Origin: Ischnura elegans
Taxonomy: Eukaryota > Arthropoda > Insecta > Odonata > Coenagrionidae
Assembly (NCBI RefSeq): GCF_921293095.1
Contig: NC_060246.1
Coordinates: 132,246,198-132,310,197, forward strand
DNA length: 64,000 nt
Direction of reading: 5' to 3'
The notes beneath the pieces were generated by a model, which was not told the DNA's origin, made no database searches, and worked only from the letters and a program-made list of their open reading frames with translations. This document shows positions 35,446-48,700 of the stretch, piece after piece (position 1 is the stretch's first letter; each line of letters starts with the position of its first letter). The translations under genes were made by a program, and so were the position numbers.

Positions 35446-36413
35446 TAGATTTACGCATCTTTGAGAACACATGACATTTATTTTATTAGAGGATTTCTTC
35501 ATAATGGTGTATTACTCTTTACCTGGGGATGGTTTATCCTCTAATAGAGTTAATTTCGTGTGTCGAGGTTACTAATGGATATTGTTTTACGGGACTGCGA
35601 AGTAGGTAATACCAACACTATATCCAAATATGCGTCAGTATTTTTGACCGATAATTTTTAACTTGCTGAATTTCATGTCTTTACACATTTCTTTGCCAGC
35701 TGACCACATTTCTGTCTGAGAGACTGGGTTGTGATACTTTTTTAGTTTTCCATTGCATATAGGCTGTGCGTAAATAATACTCGTATTTTCATGTGCGATG
35801 AATGAATATCTGTTAATGATTATCTGATAATTAATAGAATCTTATATTTTGCTTCTGTGACACAAACAGCTCTACTGCAGTTTTTGCACTCAGCACAAAG
35901 TACCAATTAGACATGCAAGTAATATTCACAACATATACTATCTCTCCAGTCTATGGACAAATTTCTGGTATATTAGAATTATGTATTTCATTCGAATTTT
36001 TTTCATTTCATTTTGAATTAGGTATATGCATTTCTGGATATCCATATGGATATCTATAGGTGTTAACCTACTGACAGGAATGGGATAGTAGTATGTATTT
36101 TTGATATCTCGTCATAGATGTACAGACATACATAATTTTATTGAAATATTAATGTCCTTTCACAAAAATTTAATTTAATGGATTATCCCCATGCAGCTGG
36201 GCATATACAACAATTTCTCAAAGCACATGAACGCCATATTTACACATTCTTCAAACTCAGCATATTATGCACACCTATTTCACAGAAAATACTTATTCTT
36301 GTAATCGATCTCCGCAAAAATATCTCATTGTTAGTGTTTCCTGGAGGCTTAAAATTTATTTCTAGGAATAGCTAGGAGCCCAAAAAATTCTCACGGATAT
36401 TGAAAATTTTATA

Positions 36414-36419
36414 TTTATT
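36414..36419 (-). terminator. AATAAA polyadenylation signal candidate, copy C
   Basis: AATAAA on the minus strand about 265 nt after the copy C stop. Position comparable with the copy B candidate. Confidence 0.5.
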
Positions 36420-36683
36420 CCACGCACATTTTAGCAAGGGATAAAATTTATATTTCAGATGCATTATTTCCTTCCATTTGTATCTCACATAAATTTCCAC
36501 CGAAGAATGGTGTGTGAGCACACAAAATTACGCTTCAAAGCAATATATTTTAAAAGACACATGCAAAATTACTCTTAAAATATCTCATTCTATATTTTAG
36601 TGTCTATTTGATTCAGAACGAGTAGTGCGTCTCATTTGTTCTTTTCTGAGGCCATTGGCACCATCATTTGGGGCTCAAGCTCA

Positions 36684-36739
36684 TCAAGACATCGCTGCGA
36701 TCTTGTTGTTGGGCAGGAAGAAGCAAAGAAGAGCGCATC
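36684..36739 (-). CDS. copy C exon 11 (C-terminus)
   Basis: 56 nt after acceptor ttctag. Encodes CALLCFFLPNNKIAAMS then TGA. Same size as copy B exon 11. Confidence 0.9.
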
Positions 36740-39700
36740 CTAGAAAATAAAGAAGAGGTAATTTTTGGTAAACAGAATACATCAATTACTAATGATAAAA
36801 AAATGAGAGATACTGTAGCAAGCTCGCGAAAATCACAATGAAAATGCACTTGAGTCTTGTACGATAGTTATTTTCTGTCATTATGCTAAGCTGCTAATGT
36901 TGCACTTCCTCCTGATTTTTACTACTTAAAACGAATTTAATTACAAAAATTTTTATAGCATAACATCAATTTGTTTCTTTTTATCTATGCTGTCAAATTC
37001 ATCAAATGTTTGCAGCGTTTGCCCCTTCCCATCAAATATTGAAGTCATCTCGTACTTAGGCATGCTTTTTAGGAGATTCATCGAACAGTTAATCTCCGGA
37101 AACAGTTTTCTTCTAGCCACATTTCATCATGAAGTGTATACATTTTTGCACCTTACGTGTCACATCAAAAAAAGTCACAGATAAAAGGGTATTAATTGAA
37201 ATATCAGATGGAAGCTACACATTGCTGGAATGGTGTAGTAAAAATTCCTCTCCTTCATTTGTGCTTTTTTTGGTTTTGTTAAGCGGTGAGTGGATCGGGA
37301 TCCTGATATACTCCTGAGGCTGGGACGACGAAAGAGCGGAGAGTCCGTTGAATTATTAGGCACAGTCGGTACAGACAACAGTCAGAGCAACGTTTTGTAC
37401 CGAGTGCATGCCCACCAAGTCCTTCCTATACACCCACATTCCGGCTTCGCTGTCGCCAGTAAGGTCGATCGGATTTGTTCCCTCAATTTTATTCGAGCCA
37501 CCATGCTTCCGCGGCAATCATCTAGAGGCTGTGGACGTTGGAAGGTAGGAATGGGCAACGATTTCGGAAGAATTCCTCATTGGTTATAAATGTAGTTTTA
37601 AAATAGTTTTCGGCCAACTTTTCTCGATTTTAGCCCACTGACAACCAGCGTCACCCGATTCTAATCTCAAAGTAAATCACAGATCATGCTCAATAGCGGG
37701 TATTTGAGGAATGCGTGAACGGTCCGTCCTCTACGGGCCAAAAAAATAACACGACCAAAACCGGACTGCCTTCTGCTTATATAATCTCCACTAAGCCTCC
37801 CTCCCTTAGCACCCGAAAATAAAATTCGGTGGAGGCGGTGTGGAACACTTTCCGTTCAAAGCCTCCAATTGTGAATGTAAGAAGATGGTTCGTCGAGTCT
37901 CGGAGTTTATTCATGTGAGACAGTATTTTTTTACGTTTGGTCTAGCATTGTTTCGCGGATATATTTTAAGCTCATTTTTTTCCTTATTAAAAAATAAAAT
38001 TATATTGCACCTAATGATTCGAAATGCGTCCACTACCGCACTACTAAGATGAAAACGAATTTTCTCGGCTCAACAATAATTTGTTTTCGGGAAAATTTAG
38101 TTAGGAGATGTTTGAAATATTACTTACGTAGCCAACAAAAAATTCACTAACTTTTTTCATTATTAGCTTTGTGGTATTCCATTATAAGGTTTCTTGGATA
38201 TTTCACTATACTTATACCACTACTTTTTTACATAACGTGGCCCGAGTTTCGATGAGTTACCATCATCTTCAGGCGTAAATTACGATCTATTTACGCCTGA
38301 AGATAACTCATCGAAATCCGGGTCGCGTTATGTAAAAAAGTAGTGGTATAAGTGTAGTGAAATATCCTAGAAAAGCCAACAAAAACTATTTTACTTCTTG
38401 GAAACTGCACATTATTTTTATTACATATACCAAATATTTTGCTCAAATATTTTATGACTGAGCCTGAAATTTCACGACATTTCCCTGATTTGAATACCTC
38501 TCTCACTCTAAAGTTCAATTAGAAGATATCTTATTATTCCGTGTATGCAGCAAAGATTTTATTTAACATTGTTCAGTTTATAAATGGTTAATGCTGGCCT
38601 TTTTATGTATTAGTAGAGGACAAAATAGTAAATATACAAACACCTTACCTCCCATGACTCCAGCAGAAATGAAGACCGGGTATGCACAGTCGACGTCGAG
38701 CAGCAAGCCAAAAAGTAGGTTCCCCACTATAGAACCAATGTTGCTGATGCTGAGTATCAGTGTTGAGGCGAGACCTCTGCGTCAAGAAAAGAAACAAGTT
38801 CATTAAATACCGATAAATTTTCAATTATGTGGACACAGCAGTACCGAGAACGACGCAAAGGTGTATCTTAGCACGACATGACAACAATTCTGTGTATACG
38901 GATTAAATGTAGAATTTTTCTACTTATTATAATCACGTATTATTCACGAATCTCACCACTTATAAATTCGTAAAAAAATGAATCATTTGCTATCGAAGCA
39001 ATCCTGTTTGCGGACCGTTGAATCCATTAACATTTCCGAAAAATTCTATTTATCCACGCCTTACCTAAACTCTTTTGAATTGTTATTTTCTAATGGAATC
39101 TGTGATATTGTGCTTTGCAATGGTATAAACGGCGTGGGATGATTATATGCTGATAATCGATTTTAATAATACTTATATTAAAAATTGGGAGGAAAAATGG
39201 TTGTTTAGTGAGCTTTAGATCTTTTATACATATATGTGTACCATTAGAAGGGCTTGGAGGATTACAAAATAGTATGATTACTAATGATTCGAGTTTTTCT
39301 TAGAATCATGGAGCGCGATTCTAATTATTATTTCTTTTGCGTAAATTTTGGGCAGTTGCTTCATCTAGTTCAGTTAGTTCATCTAAGGCAATTGGTAAAT
39401 CTTTGAAATTTTCCAAAAACATTATGTTATCTAACCTAAATGTTAGGAAATTTTTAAAAGTAAATACGTAATGTTTTGAATACTAACTGTGAATTAGAAT
39501 TTAAAGTAAATTTTAAAAATAAATTATGATATTACTAGCATATACTTTCTCCTGTAATAATTACCTTAACGAAGCGGGATAAAAATCAACGATGACGGAC
39601 ATGAGAGTGGCATAGGAGGCTGCATTGAAAGCCTGCAGGAAGCAGGATAGTGCTAAATTTTGAGCCGCTGATTTTGTGAAAAAGCTCCCTGCGCCACAGA

Positions 39701-42700
39701 GAGCAGTGAGTAGCATCGCCATAACTGTGAAATAAGATAATATTTAACCTATGAGTATAAATGAATACTAAGTAACAATAAAAAAAACTTGTTAATTGAC
39801 TCCATTCAGTTGGGAAAAACAAGTTGTAATGTTGTTCAACTGAGGATGATTTCTTACTGATAACTCTTTTGCGCCCAATTCTCTCCACGAATGTGCCCGT
39901 GATGAAGGTAACGATCATGCACGTGATTCCAATGGAAAGGGTCTTGACGAACACTTGCGGTTGAATCGTATCCTCCGAGCAGTCAATGGTGGCGTTGGTG
40001 CCACTCTCCCAGTCGACCATCCACTGTGGTTTCTCGTCCATCATGTTGGAAACCTCGCACACGGAAGCCGTCAAATTCGGATACTTCTCCTGAAACTCCT
40101 CGAAACGGTTGAACAGCTCAGGAAACCACATACCGAACCCAAAAAACCTGCGAATAAGACGAGTATTCAACAAGTAGCTACACTGTTAAGTTCCTATTTG
40201 GAATATCGGTGCGATATTTTATTACCATTATTTTATCGGGGTCTAATTAAAAAAAGAAATTATATGACGGAAGAAATGTTTCCCAATGAATCGCGAAACA
40301 GCCCAGTGAGATCACAAATTGATAAATTTTAATATCTGCATCTCGTTAGCTCATCGAACGAATTCCTTCGCGGTCATAAATTTTCCATCAATGTCTTGAC
40401 TAGACTGAAGCGATCGAGCCGTGAAGGAGTGAATAAACAAGTCATAGACTGATTAAAATAAACATTTCATTGGATTTGTGTAAACACAGGAGAATGACTG
40501 ATTATTAAATAACACTGGCCTAGCTTGATAAGGTTAACTTTGCCCTTAACTTAGCTTATATATTAATGTGATAGCTGTTCAGTGGATGGAGGTTACATTT
40601 TGAAAAGGAAGGAAAAAAGGTAATTTAAGGTGTGCTTCATGAAATATGTCCTCCTAAAGAAATTCCAGACCAGTGACCAGATGAATATGAACGTAAACCT
40701 GAGCGCGCGTTGCATATGTTTTAATAGCTTCTAATCTAGAGATGTCTAAAATGGATTTTGATAAAATATCTACGTTAAAACTAATTCCTTTATAATATTA
40801 TGGATATCTAGGTACTAATGAAACACTCCCATGCTAAGTCTTTGATTTTTTGAAGGTTTTTCTATGTTCGCAACTTAATACATCATTATGCTTAGAAAAA
40901 ACTATTTTATCAAATTGTTAATAAGAGGAATATGATGAGATTGAATGATTAAAATACTCTAAAGAGTAGTTTAAAAATGGATAATAACTCTGCCTTCTAT
41001 ATATTGATGTTCTGATATAATTTTATTTAGCCTAAGTTGACGAGTAATATTTCCTAGCTTGCTTTTACAACTATAATTCTGTTTTGCTGGACTTACCCGA
41101 GTTGAAGTGAAAATAAACTAGTCAGGCCAATGATTGTATTCTTCAGAAGAGGAGGCCGGAATAAATGGCTTATTTGCTTTATCATCAATATGACACTCGA
41201 TCTCGTAGAGGCTTTTTCCTCCTTTTCATCTTTCTCCTCTAGCGTGAAGTTCATTTCCAACCGATTGACCTACGGGAAAATGGCATTGTTGAGAGACATT
41301 ACTAATAACCATATATTTTTTATGTTTTATTTATAGTCCTTTCTCTGCTCCCTTTCAAAAGTTGCTAGCTTATTTGCGTTTCTTTCGTATTTGACCTCAC
41401 GAGACTAGATAGCATTGTACTCCTGACATTAAACATGTATCAAATGAGTTCATGAATATTTTAATTATCCGATGATATCCGTGTGACTGACTCCACCTCT
41501 AGCTTTTCTAGTGGGAGCGCTCTTAGTTTGTAAGTGTGTGAAAATTTCAAATGCTAATTAATTGTTGTCTTTTCAGTTTTTAAAGCATAGATTCAACTTG
41601 ATGCGACGTTTTGAAGCAAAAGTTGATGTTTAGATTATATGGTTTAGTTTTACTGAGAATGATAAATGCCAATAAGCGTTGAAAATAGGTTCTTTGAATA
41701 ACCACCATGACTCACCGGATATGAATCAGGAGAATTTCCAGTGTTCCTGCTGTATATACTCCTGAAAACCGCCAAGGCTTCATCGTGTTTTCCTTTGGAC
41801 ATGAGGTAAGCAGGAGATTCCGGGGAAAAATAGGTGGCAATCGCACATATCAAGGCAGGTATTGCCGCGGCCGCCATGAACATTCTCCAGGAGTTGTAGC
41901 GAAAGCCGATCTCGGCGGATCCGAGGAGCCAAGGACGAGGGATGATCGCCCAAGCCACCACTGCAAATCATACATGCATCAGCGTTACCATTTAGTCCCA
42001 CAGGCTGTCTGTTTCCCTGCGACATATCATGGCATTGAGCAACATAATACTTCATTTTATTACTATCATGCAGTTATTTTATATGAACCTCTGAATCATA
42101 TGCAGCAAATTTGCTGTGTAGCGTGGGAAAGGACTAAACTTATTATATAATTAGAATAAAATTAATGTATTTTTGCATTATTATTTATTAGGCACTCTAT
42201 ATTTATATTAGCCACTGCATGGCTGGGTAGATAACTGCAGAGGACTTCAAATATTCAAAAGATTCAATTAACGATAGTCATGAATTTTAGTGAAAGCTCG
42301 CTGATTTTGTTTGTAGGAGGACATAATATCAATATGTGTATTTAAAGCACTTTAAATAGTCTTTAGATAGAAAAATATTTCTTGTTTGCATTCCATTTTA
42401 TGCCTGCATTCATTTAATTTTCATATTTCATTGCCAACAAGAAATGAAATTTCGTTGATGTAATGGCACCCATGGGCGTACCCAGGATCATAACTAGGGG
42501 AGGGGTCAAGCCAAGTTGTGACATTAGTTTATGAGATCATATCCTTGAAAAAATAATTGTATTTTAGTTACATATCTTATACTAATACCATAAAGTATAT
42601 AATATAATATACTTACAGAATAATAGAATATACTTACTCTATGCTAATACATATCATTTTTCGTGGGTGTAAAGAAAATTTGTTGAATACTCAATTCAGT

Positions 42701-45700
42701 GCTGATTTTTCTCAAAGACTTTAGCAATTTTTGCCTCCAGGGGGGGCAGCTGCCCCCCCCCCCCTACCCCTCGCTGGGTACGCCCATGATGACACCGTTA
42801 CCTCGTCTGGTTGATTGAGTTGCACTTCGCATCGGGGTATTAATTAAAATTGGTCCCTTGAATGAGCATCGTGAAACTGGTCTATTTGAAGAAAAATCCT
42901 GAAAATTTTTATGCTTCCCAGTGGCTTGGAAAAAAGTTTTTAACGAAATCACTTCAGGGTTTTCTTGTTCTGCGGTTGGGTTAGGAATGGCGATGGCTTA
43001 TTATACTTTGTTACTCATGAGTTAATTAATTGATAATCATTTCATTTTCACCAAACGTGGTTGCGTATAATGTCAGAACCCTGTTTGTAGCGAACGGGCA
43101 ACCATTTTCACATCTTTACCCATTATAATTATTACTCATGCCTTTACCTTTTTTGGCTGCATTCACTTTTTCCCCCTTATTGAAATTTCTTTTCTGTGAT
43201 GAATTTGGACTTAATATCAACGAACGAAATCATGTTTCCTCTATCATGCAAAATATTGCATCACATATTGCATCATATTGCTTTTGAGCAAATTTAGCGC
43301 TTTCTAATTGACTAAAAGTAGTGTTTTCAATGTTCTAGTTTAAGAGTAGTGAACAATTACATTGCTTTTGTATTTTTAGTCCATGCCATTCAGTTGCAAA
43401 TGCTTGTGTTTCCTAGCCTGTTTAAGGGATAAAAAATAAAGTCACCTACCGCACTTATTCATGCCAGTCCTGAACTGCTGAACTTTTCACAGGGGCTCGA
43501 ATCATCTCATTGTGACTAGAGAGTGGTACAATTAGTGCGAAGTAGCTTCAGACTTTCATCTATCTATCTCAGGGACAACTCTCAGACTAATTAAAGAAAA
43601 TCTAAGTTAACTCTAATGAAGGTTTGTACTCACAAGGGACTAATATGCCCCCGAGGGCTGCAAATATCTCCAGCCAAAGGACTGCTCTACTTCGATAGAT
43701 CGGCGAGTGGAATTCCGTCAGGTACGGGAAACAGAGTGGATGCGCTGCCATGATTCTGTCCGCCAAACATCCGATAAAAGACGTCAAATGCTTAATGAGA
43801 AGACAAGAAACGAATTAATTGGATGTGGTTAACATGGTTTCCAGTAAAATTAACTATTGGGATTCTCTTGAAAGAAATACATTTTTTTATGAATTATGTT
43901 GAACTAGCAAGAGACAAATGAGGATGGAAACTACAAATGGAACCTGCTTCTTTGCATAAAACCATATACGGCATCCTCCGGGATAGCCTGGACTTATTCA
44001 TCACATGTTCAAGTTTTTCTTTGCTTGGAAGGTACTATATTTGGATTTAGTTTCATTAGTGTACAGTGTGATTCTGAAAGTGGAAATTTTATGATTTTAC
44101 ATTTTATGATTTACATATTGGTTACTATAAGCATGGTTTCATATGGCTATATGCCAGCGTGAGGAAGGTAGCACTAGAAAATAAACCTCCATCTAACTCT
44201 CCAAGTTATTGAAATTTAATTTATTTTTCACACATATTATATTAATTATGATTATGTTGGCATGCTTACGTCAATCCAGTGATAAATCGGAAGAAAACAA
44301 ATGGCCAGAAAGTTTGCATCAGACTTGAAAGAATGGCCGCTATTACATCGACTGAGTTAGCAATAAGAATGGCCGATCTACGGCCCCACGAATCAGCCAT
44401 TTTTCCCCAGAAACACGCTCCAAGAAGAGTACCTAGAATGAAGGATTCGATGAATTTAATGCATGGTAATAAATTATTTCACATATTTCCATGAAACCAC
44501 GGCAATTCTCTCAACCATACTAGACATCATTTGGGATTAGACCGCGTTGATTTCATTTCCTGAAAACAACCAAGAACGCAACCTCTTATTGTTACGAGCA
44601 TTGATTAATAAATATGCATTGAAAGAGCAGTTAAAATTTGCAGACTATAGGCTTGAAATAAATTAAGATAAATGAACAGAAGTTCCAAGTTAGATATTTT
44701 ATAGAAATTTCACTTACTAAGATAATGAACTCGAAATATTTCTTCTTAAGTGCTAAGCCATTAAAATAAAACTAGCCTGGAATGATTCAAGCTGTTATCT
44801 ACTTTCACCCGCGTCTCTTTTTTCTAACTTGGAGTAATAGACTAATATTCCAGCTTTATTGTTCATATTATGTAATGTATTTAAGTTATCTCAGAAAAAG
44901 CGTCTCACGATAAGAACCGTAATGAGTTTGTGTATCTTCAGAGAGTATTTATAAATATTTGGAGCCATTTTAACGGCTGTGAAATCAGCATTAATTCAAT
45001 AATATAATCCATGTTTTTATAGGATCTAGAGGACGGAATGTGGTCGTAAGAAGAAAAGTTCCTTCTTACGACGAGTAATTTGAATTATCTTCCTCATTTT
45101 GCGTATTTATAAATTTTCACAATTTCTTTATGGTTAATTTCATTTGTAAACTTCTCCTTCTCAGAAAAAATACAGCGAATCGCCCGAATTTAAAGTTCAA
45201 ATCGCTAGTTTTCAAGTTCTCTCATAAATTATTCTAATGTGATAAATCTGAATGATTTTTAACTTTCTAATGAACTAGAAGTATTCCTTACCTATGCAGA
45301 GTTATCTCCACCTAGGTTAGAACAATTAAGCCGCAATCGAGTGACACAAAGGTTTCTCAGCCAGCTTACATGAAGGGTTGATATTCAAACATAAATATTT
45401 AATTCGTGCTTGAACACGGAAATTCTTCTTGATTCAATTCCCTCCATGATCATGCACTTCAGGCATATCGTGCATAAATTATTAGTCGCCAGGTATTCTA
45501 GAAATTTTCATTCTAAATAAGGTACTCACCGATGAAAGGCGCTGCATTGAGAATAGTTTTGCCATACGAACTCATCCGGAGGTCACATTCTGCGGATGGA
45601 AGCAAGTAGGTGATGCTGAATGCTTCAAAAATGGTAGCTATATCAATCAGGCCAGCCAGGAACAGGATTTGAAGTTGGAATCTCCCTTGACCTGAGAGGG

Positions 45701-48700
45701 GAAAATGCTTGTATATGGTATGCAATAATTTCACTGACACCTAGGATATATATATATAAAATGAGAGAAGTGGAAGCCAGATTATAGTGGTCATTTAATT
45801 CATTCATTATGTAAATTAAGCTGCTAATTTTTCATTTAATTTCATTTATTTTTTAATTTCATGTGTAATTTGCCATTGTGAAAATATTCGGTGCATTTGA
45901 AACCCATGAGTGGAAAAGGAAAGAAATTTTCAACGATGTAGTACATCTGCTGCTGCTGCTGCTACAACAGAATAATCTTTTCTCGTTTTAAAATATCAAA
46001 CTCAGTGTCAAGGCAGACACCTTTGCACGATAAATAACTATGATTCGTTGTAGGCACATTTTTCTGTCCTTGTGTTTTAGCCGAGGAATCTTCACTGTTT
46101 TTATTTAATTGGTACCTAATTCGCCCATTTTCGCTTAGCACTGTGTAATCGAAAATCTTTCTTTGTAATGAAAAAAACTATTAGAAATTTTGGTGAAAAA
46201 ATTTTATAGAAGAACCCATTGAAAATCTTTCAATAACTAATTATGTATTTTTGCTGCTGTTGAATTTACCATAGCATACGACGTTTTATATAAGTATCGA
46301 TTTCAAACGGGAAATGCATGAAAGTATTTTCTCCTCTATTACTTATCTTCAAAGATGGAATGCAGCCATTCTATTTAACTAGAGGATTTATAACTAATTC
46401 CCCCGAATTAAGGATTTATTTTTTATAAGTTCGTCAGTGAATAGTAAACTTTTCACCTGAAATGGAGTAAGTATCAACATACATTTAAATAAATATTTCG
46501 AAATATATCGCGGAAACAAATTCATCCAAAGTACAATTTGCGATCATTATCTTTTAATTTCTAAGTAAATTTTAACATGTGATCCGTCTACTTACAACAT
46601 GCATCTCCGTCTATCCGTGTTTAACGTACGAAAACTACGGTGCACTATGCTGCGAGCCGCTAAACTCGCTATCCTGAGAGAGGCTTTCTTATAGTTTTCT
46701 AGAGTTTATCCCTCCTCAGAGTTATTTCAATGTAAATGGTCCGTTCACTACTTTATAGTCTCAAATATTTGAAAAGAGGTTTTCCCTAATGGACTATTTC
46801 ATGCTGAGTGACCTGTTTTAAGGCATAACGTAACTTTGATGGTTCATTTGCTGCTATTCTTATGCAAAGGACATGAATCCCATCCCATTCTTATGCAAAC
46901 AAAGATCATGAAGAGGGGTTTTTCCCGTCCTGAGACATAAGATTTAAGAATTTTTTTGCTATCCGACATTTTGGCCGCAGGGAATCGTTTATGATCTAGG
47001 GTCAAAAGCTATGAATTCTTCCCCTATACTGGGGTCCATTGTTAATTATGAGATGATAATTATTATCAAAATTTTGAGTTTAGTCCAATAAATTGAATCA
47101 TTATCGATTTTTTTCTTGCAACTGAGTTTTTGAACTGCAAAATAGTGACAGCATTGATGCAACGCCGTCTGAGAGATTGCGCAAGCGATTCATTTTCCTT
47201 CCTTTCAAGGATTTCCCGTCATTCACAAAATGGTCCGGCGATTCTTGTCCAATCTTAATTGGCTTAAAGACAAGATAGCTGACTATTAATGACTCGCACG
47301 CTCGCAATTACGGAAATGTGTCAAGCAAGTGACACAATTTGTCGATCAACTCCGCATTCGTAAGTGTCTAATTACTCCTGTTTACTAGATTGCACGCTTG
47401 CTGCTCCACCACGCCGGGGTAAAGTCTTATTATCTCGTTATTGTAGACCTTGACACCTAACAGCCGCTAGTTCACCAATTTTCAAAATTTTACTCTATGC
47501 GTGAAAATGTAGGTTTGGAAAATGTATGGTGAAATTTAGTCGATCTCCGCGCTATTTAAATCTTGTCACCTCTTACAATGTATTATATTTTATTCCTCAA
47601 CGATGGAAGTGCAGAAAACCAGTTTCACTTCTTATTATTACTATGTTTTTCGCATTCGATAGGGACAGGACTTTTTAAACGGAATAGAGTGGTTTCCTAT
47701 CATTTTTTTATTGCCTAAGTTGAAAGATTATTACTTCTGGAGTATGTATTTCACGCTTATAGATTTTTAAATGACGATATTTATTTTTCGCGATAAAATG
47801 AAAAGTGAAAACTTTCAAGCGCGCGAAAACCCGACGGGTAAGTATGAATGCCGGGAAAAAGTCCGTGTGACGTCGTTCTGGTTCCCGCTGCCGCAACTGA
47901 GGTGACCTTGGGGCGAGGCTCTGAGCGCTGATACGACGCAGGATGCTAGCAGGTAGCAGAGTACCATGCTAGCTGGTAGCGCTTGGCTTAAATAAGGATT
48001 ATTAATACCTTATCAAACGAAGAAAACTGTCCGACCTTAGGCAGTTTTAATAGGTGATTCTTAAGACATGTTTCCCTGAGCTCTGTGCCTCATGCATGCA
48101 TTGGTAACCTCAGACGATGTAAAACTCCTATCTACTCGTACAGAAACTAGGTCCCTATGACGTCACGTGGAGCGGCGTTGCATGGGCGCCAATCTGGCCT
48201 TTTTCAAATGAGGATAAAATTGACCCTTGCCGTTCGTCTAAACCGGTATTTCTAAAACCAAATAATATTTATATTATGAATGCACTAATGGTGGGTAACG
48301 AATCGCAATCAATGCCTTTCGTTTTCTGCAACTATGAAGGAAATCTATGAAGGAAACTACCCTATTAAGCAGCGGCGCCAATGATTAAAACGTAGGTATT
48401 TCGGGGGCTGGCATGTCATAATTTTAAGTTGATGGACGAAAATGAGTTGCTTTAAAATGATGGAATTTAAGCCTAGGAGCATATCATGCTATTCTATATG
48501 ACGGAGATGCGGAGCCAATTCCAGTAAAGGGCATTCCCGAAAGCATGTTTTGTATCGGCAAAATATAATTTATGAGCATGAAAAAATTTTTATGTGATCA
48601 CTATTCTTGAACCAGTATAAAAATTACGTGCATTTACATTAATATCAGGCTTGATCATTCAGTAACAATAAGTAGGTGTATAAAAAAATTTCTTACTCAC

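Noticed and set aside
39955-40332. 125-codon plus-strand frame
   Set aside because: Shadow of copy C exon 8 on the other strand; the same shadow occurs over copy B exon 8 at 27,902-28,147.
41785-42150. 121-codon plus-strand frame
   Set aside because: Antisense shadow of copy C exon 6.
45948-45964. CTG microsatellite
   Set aside because: Only five to six units in an intron; too short to mean anything.
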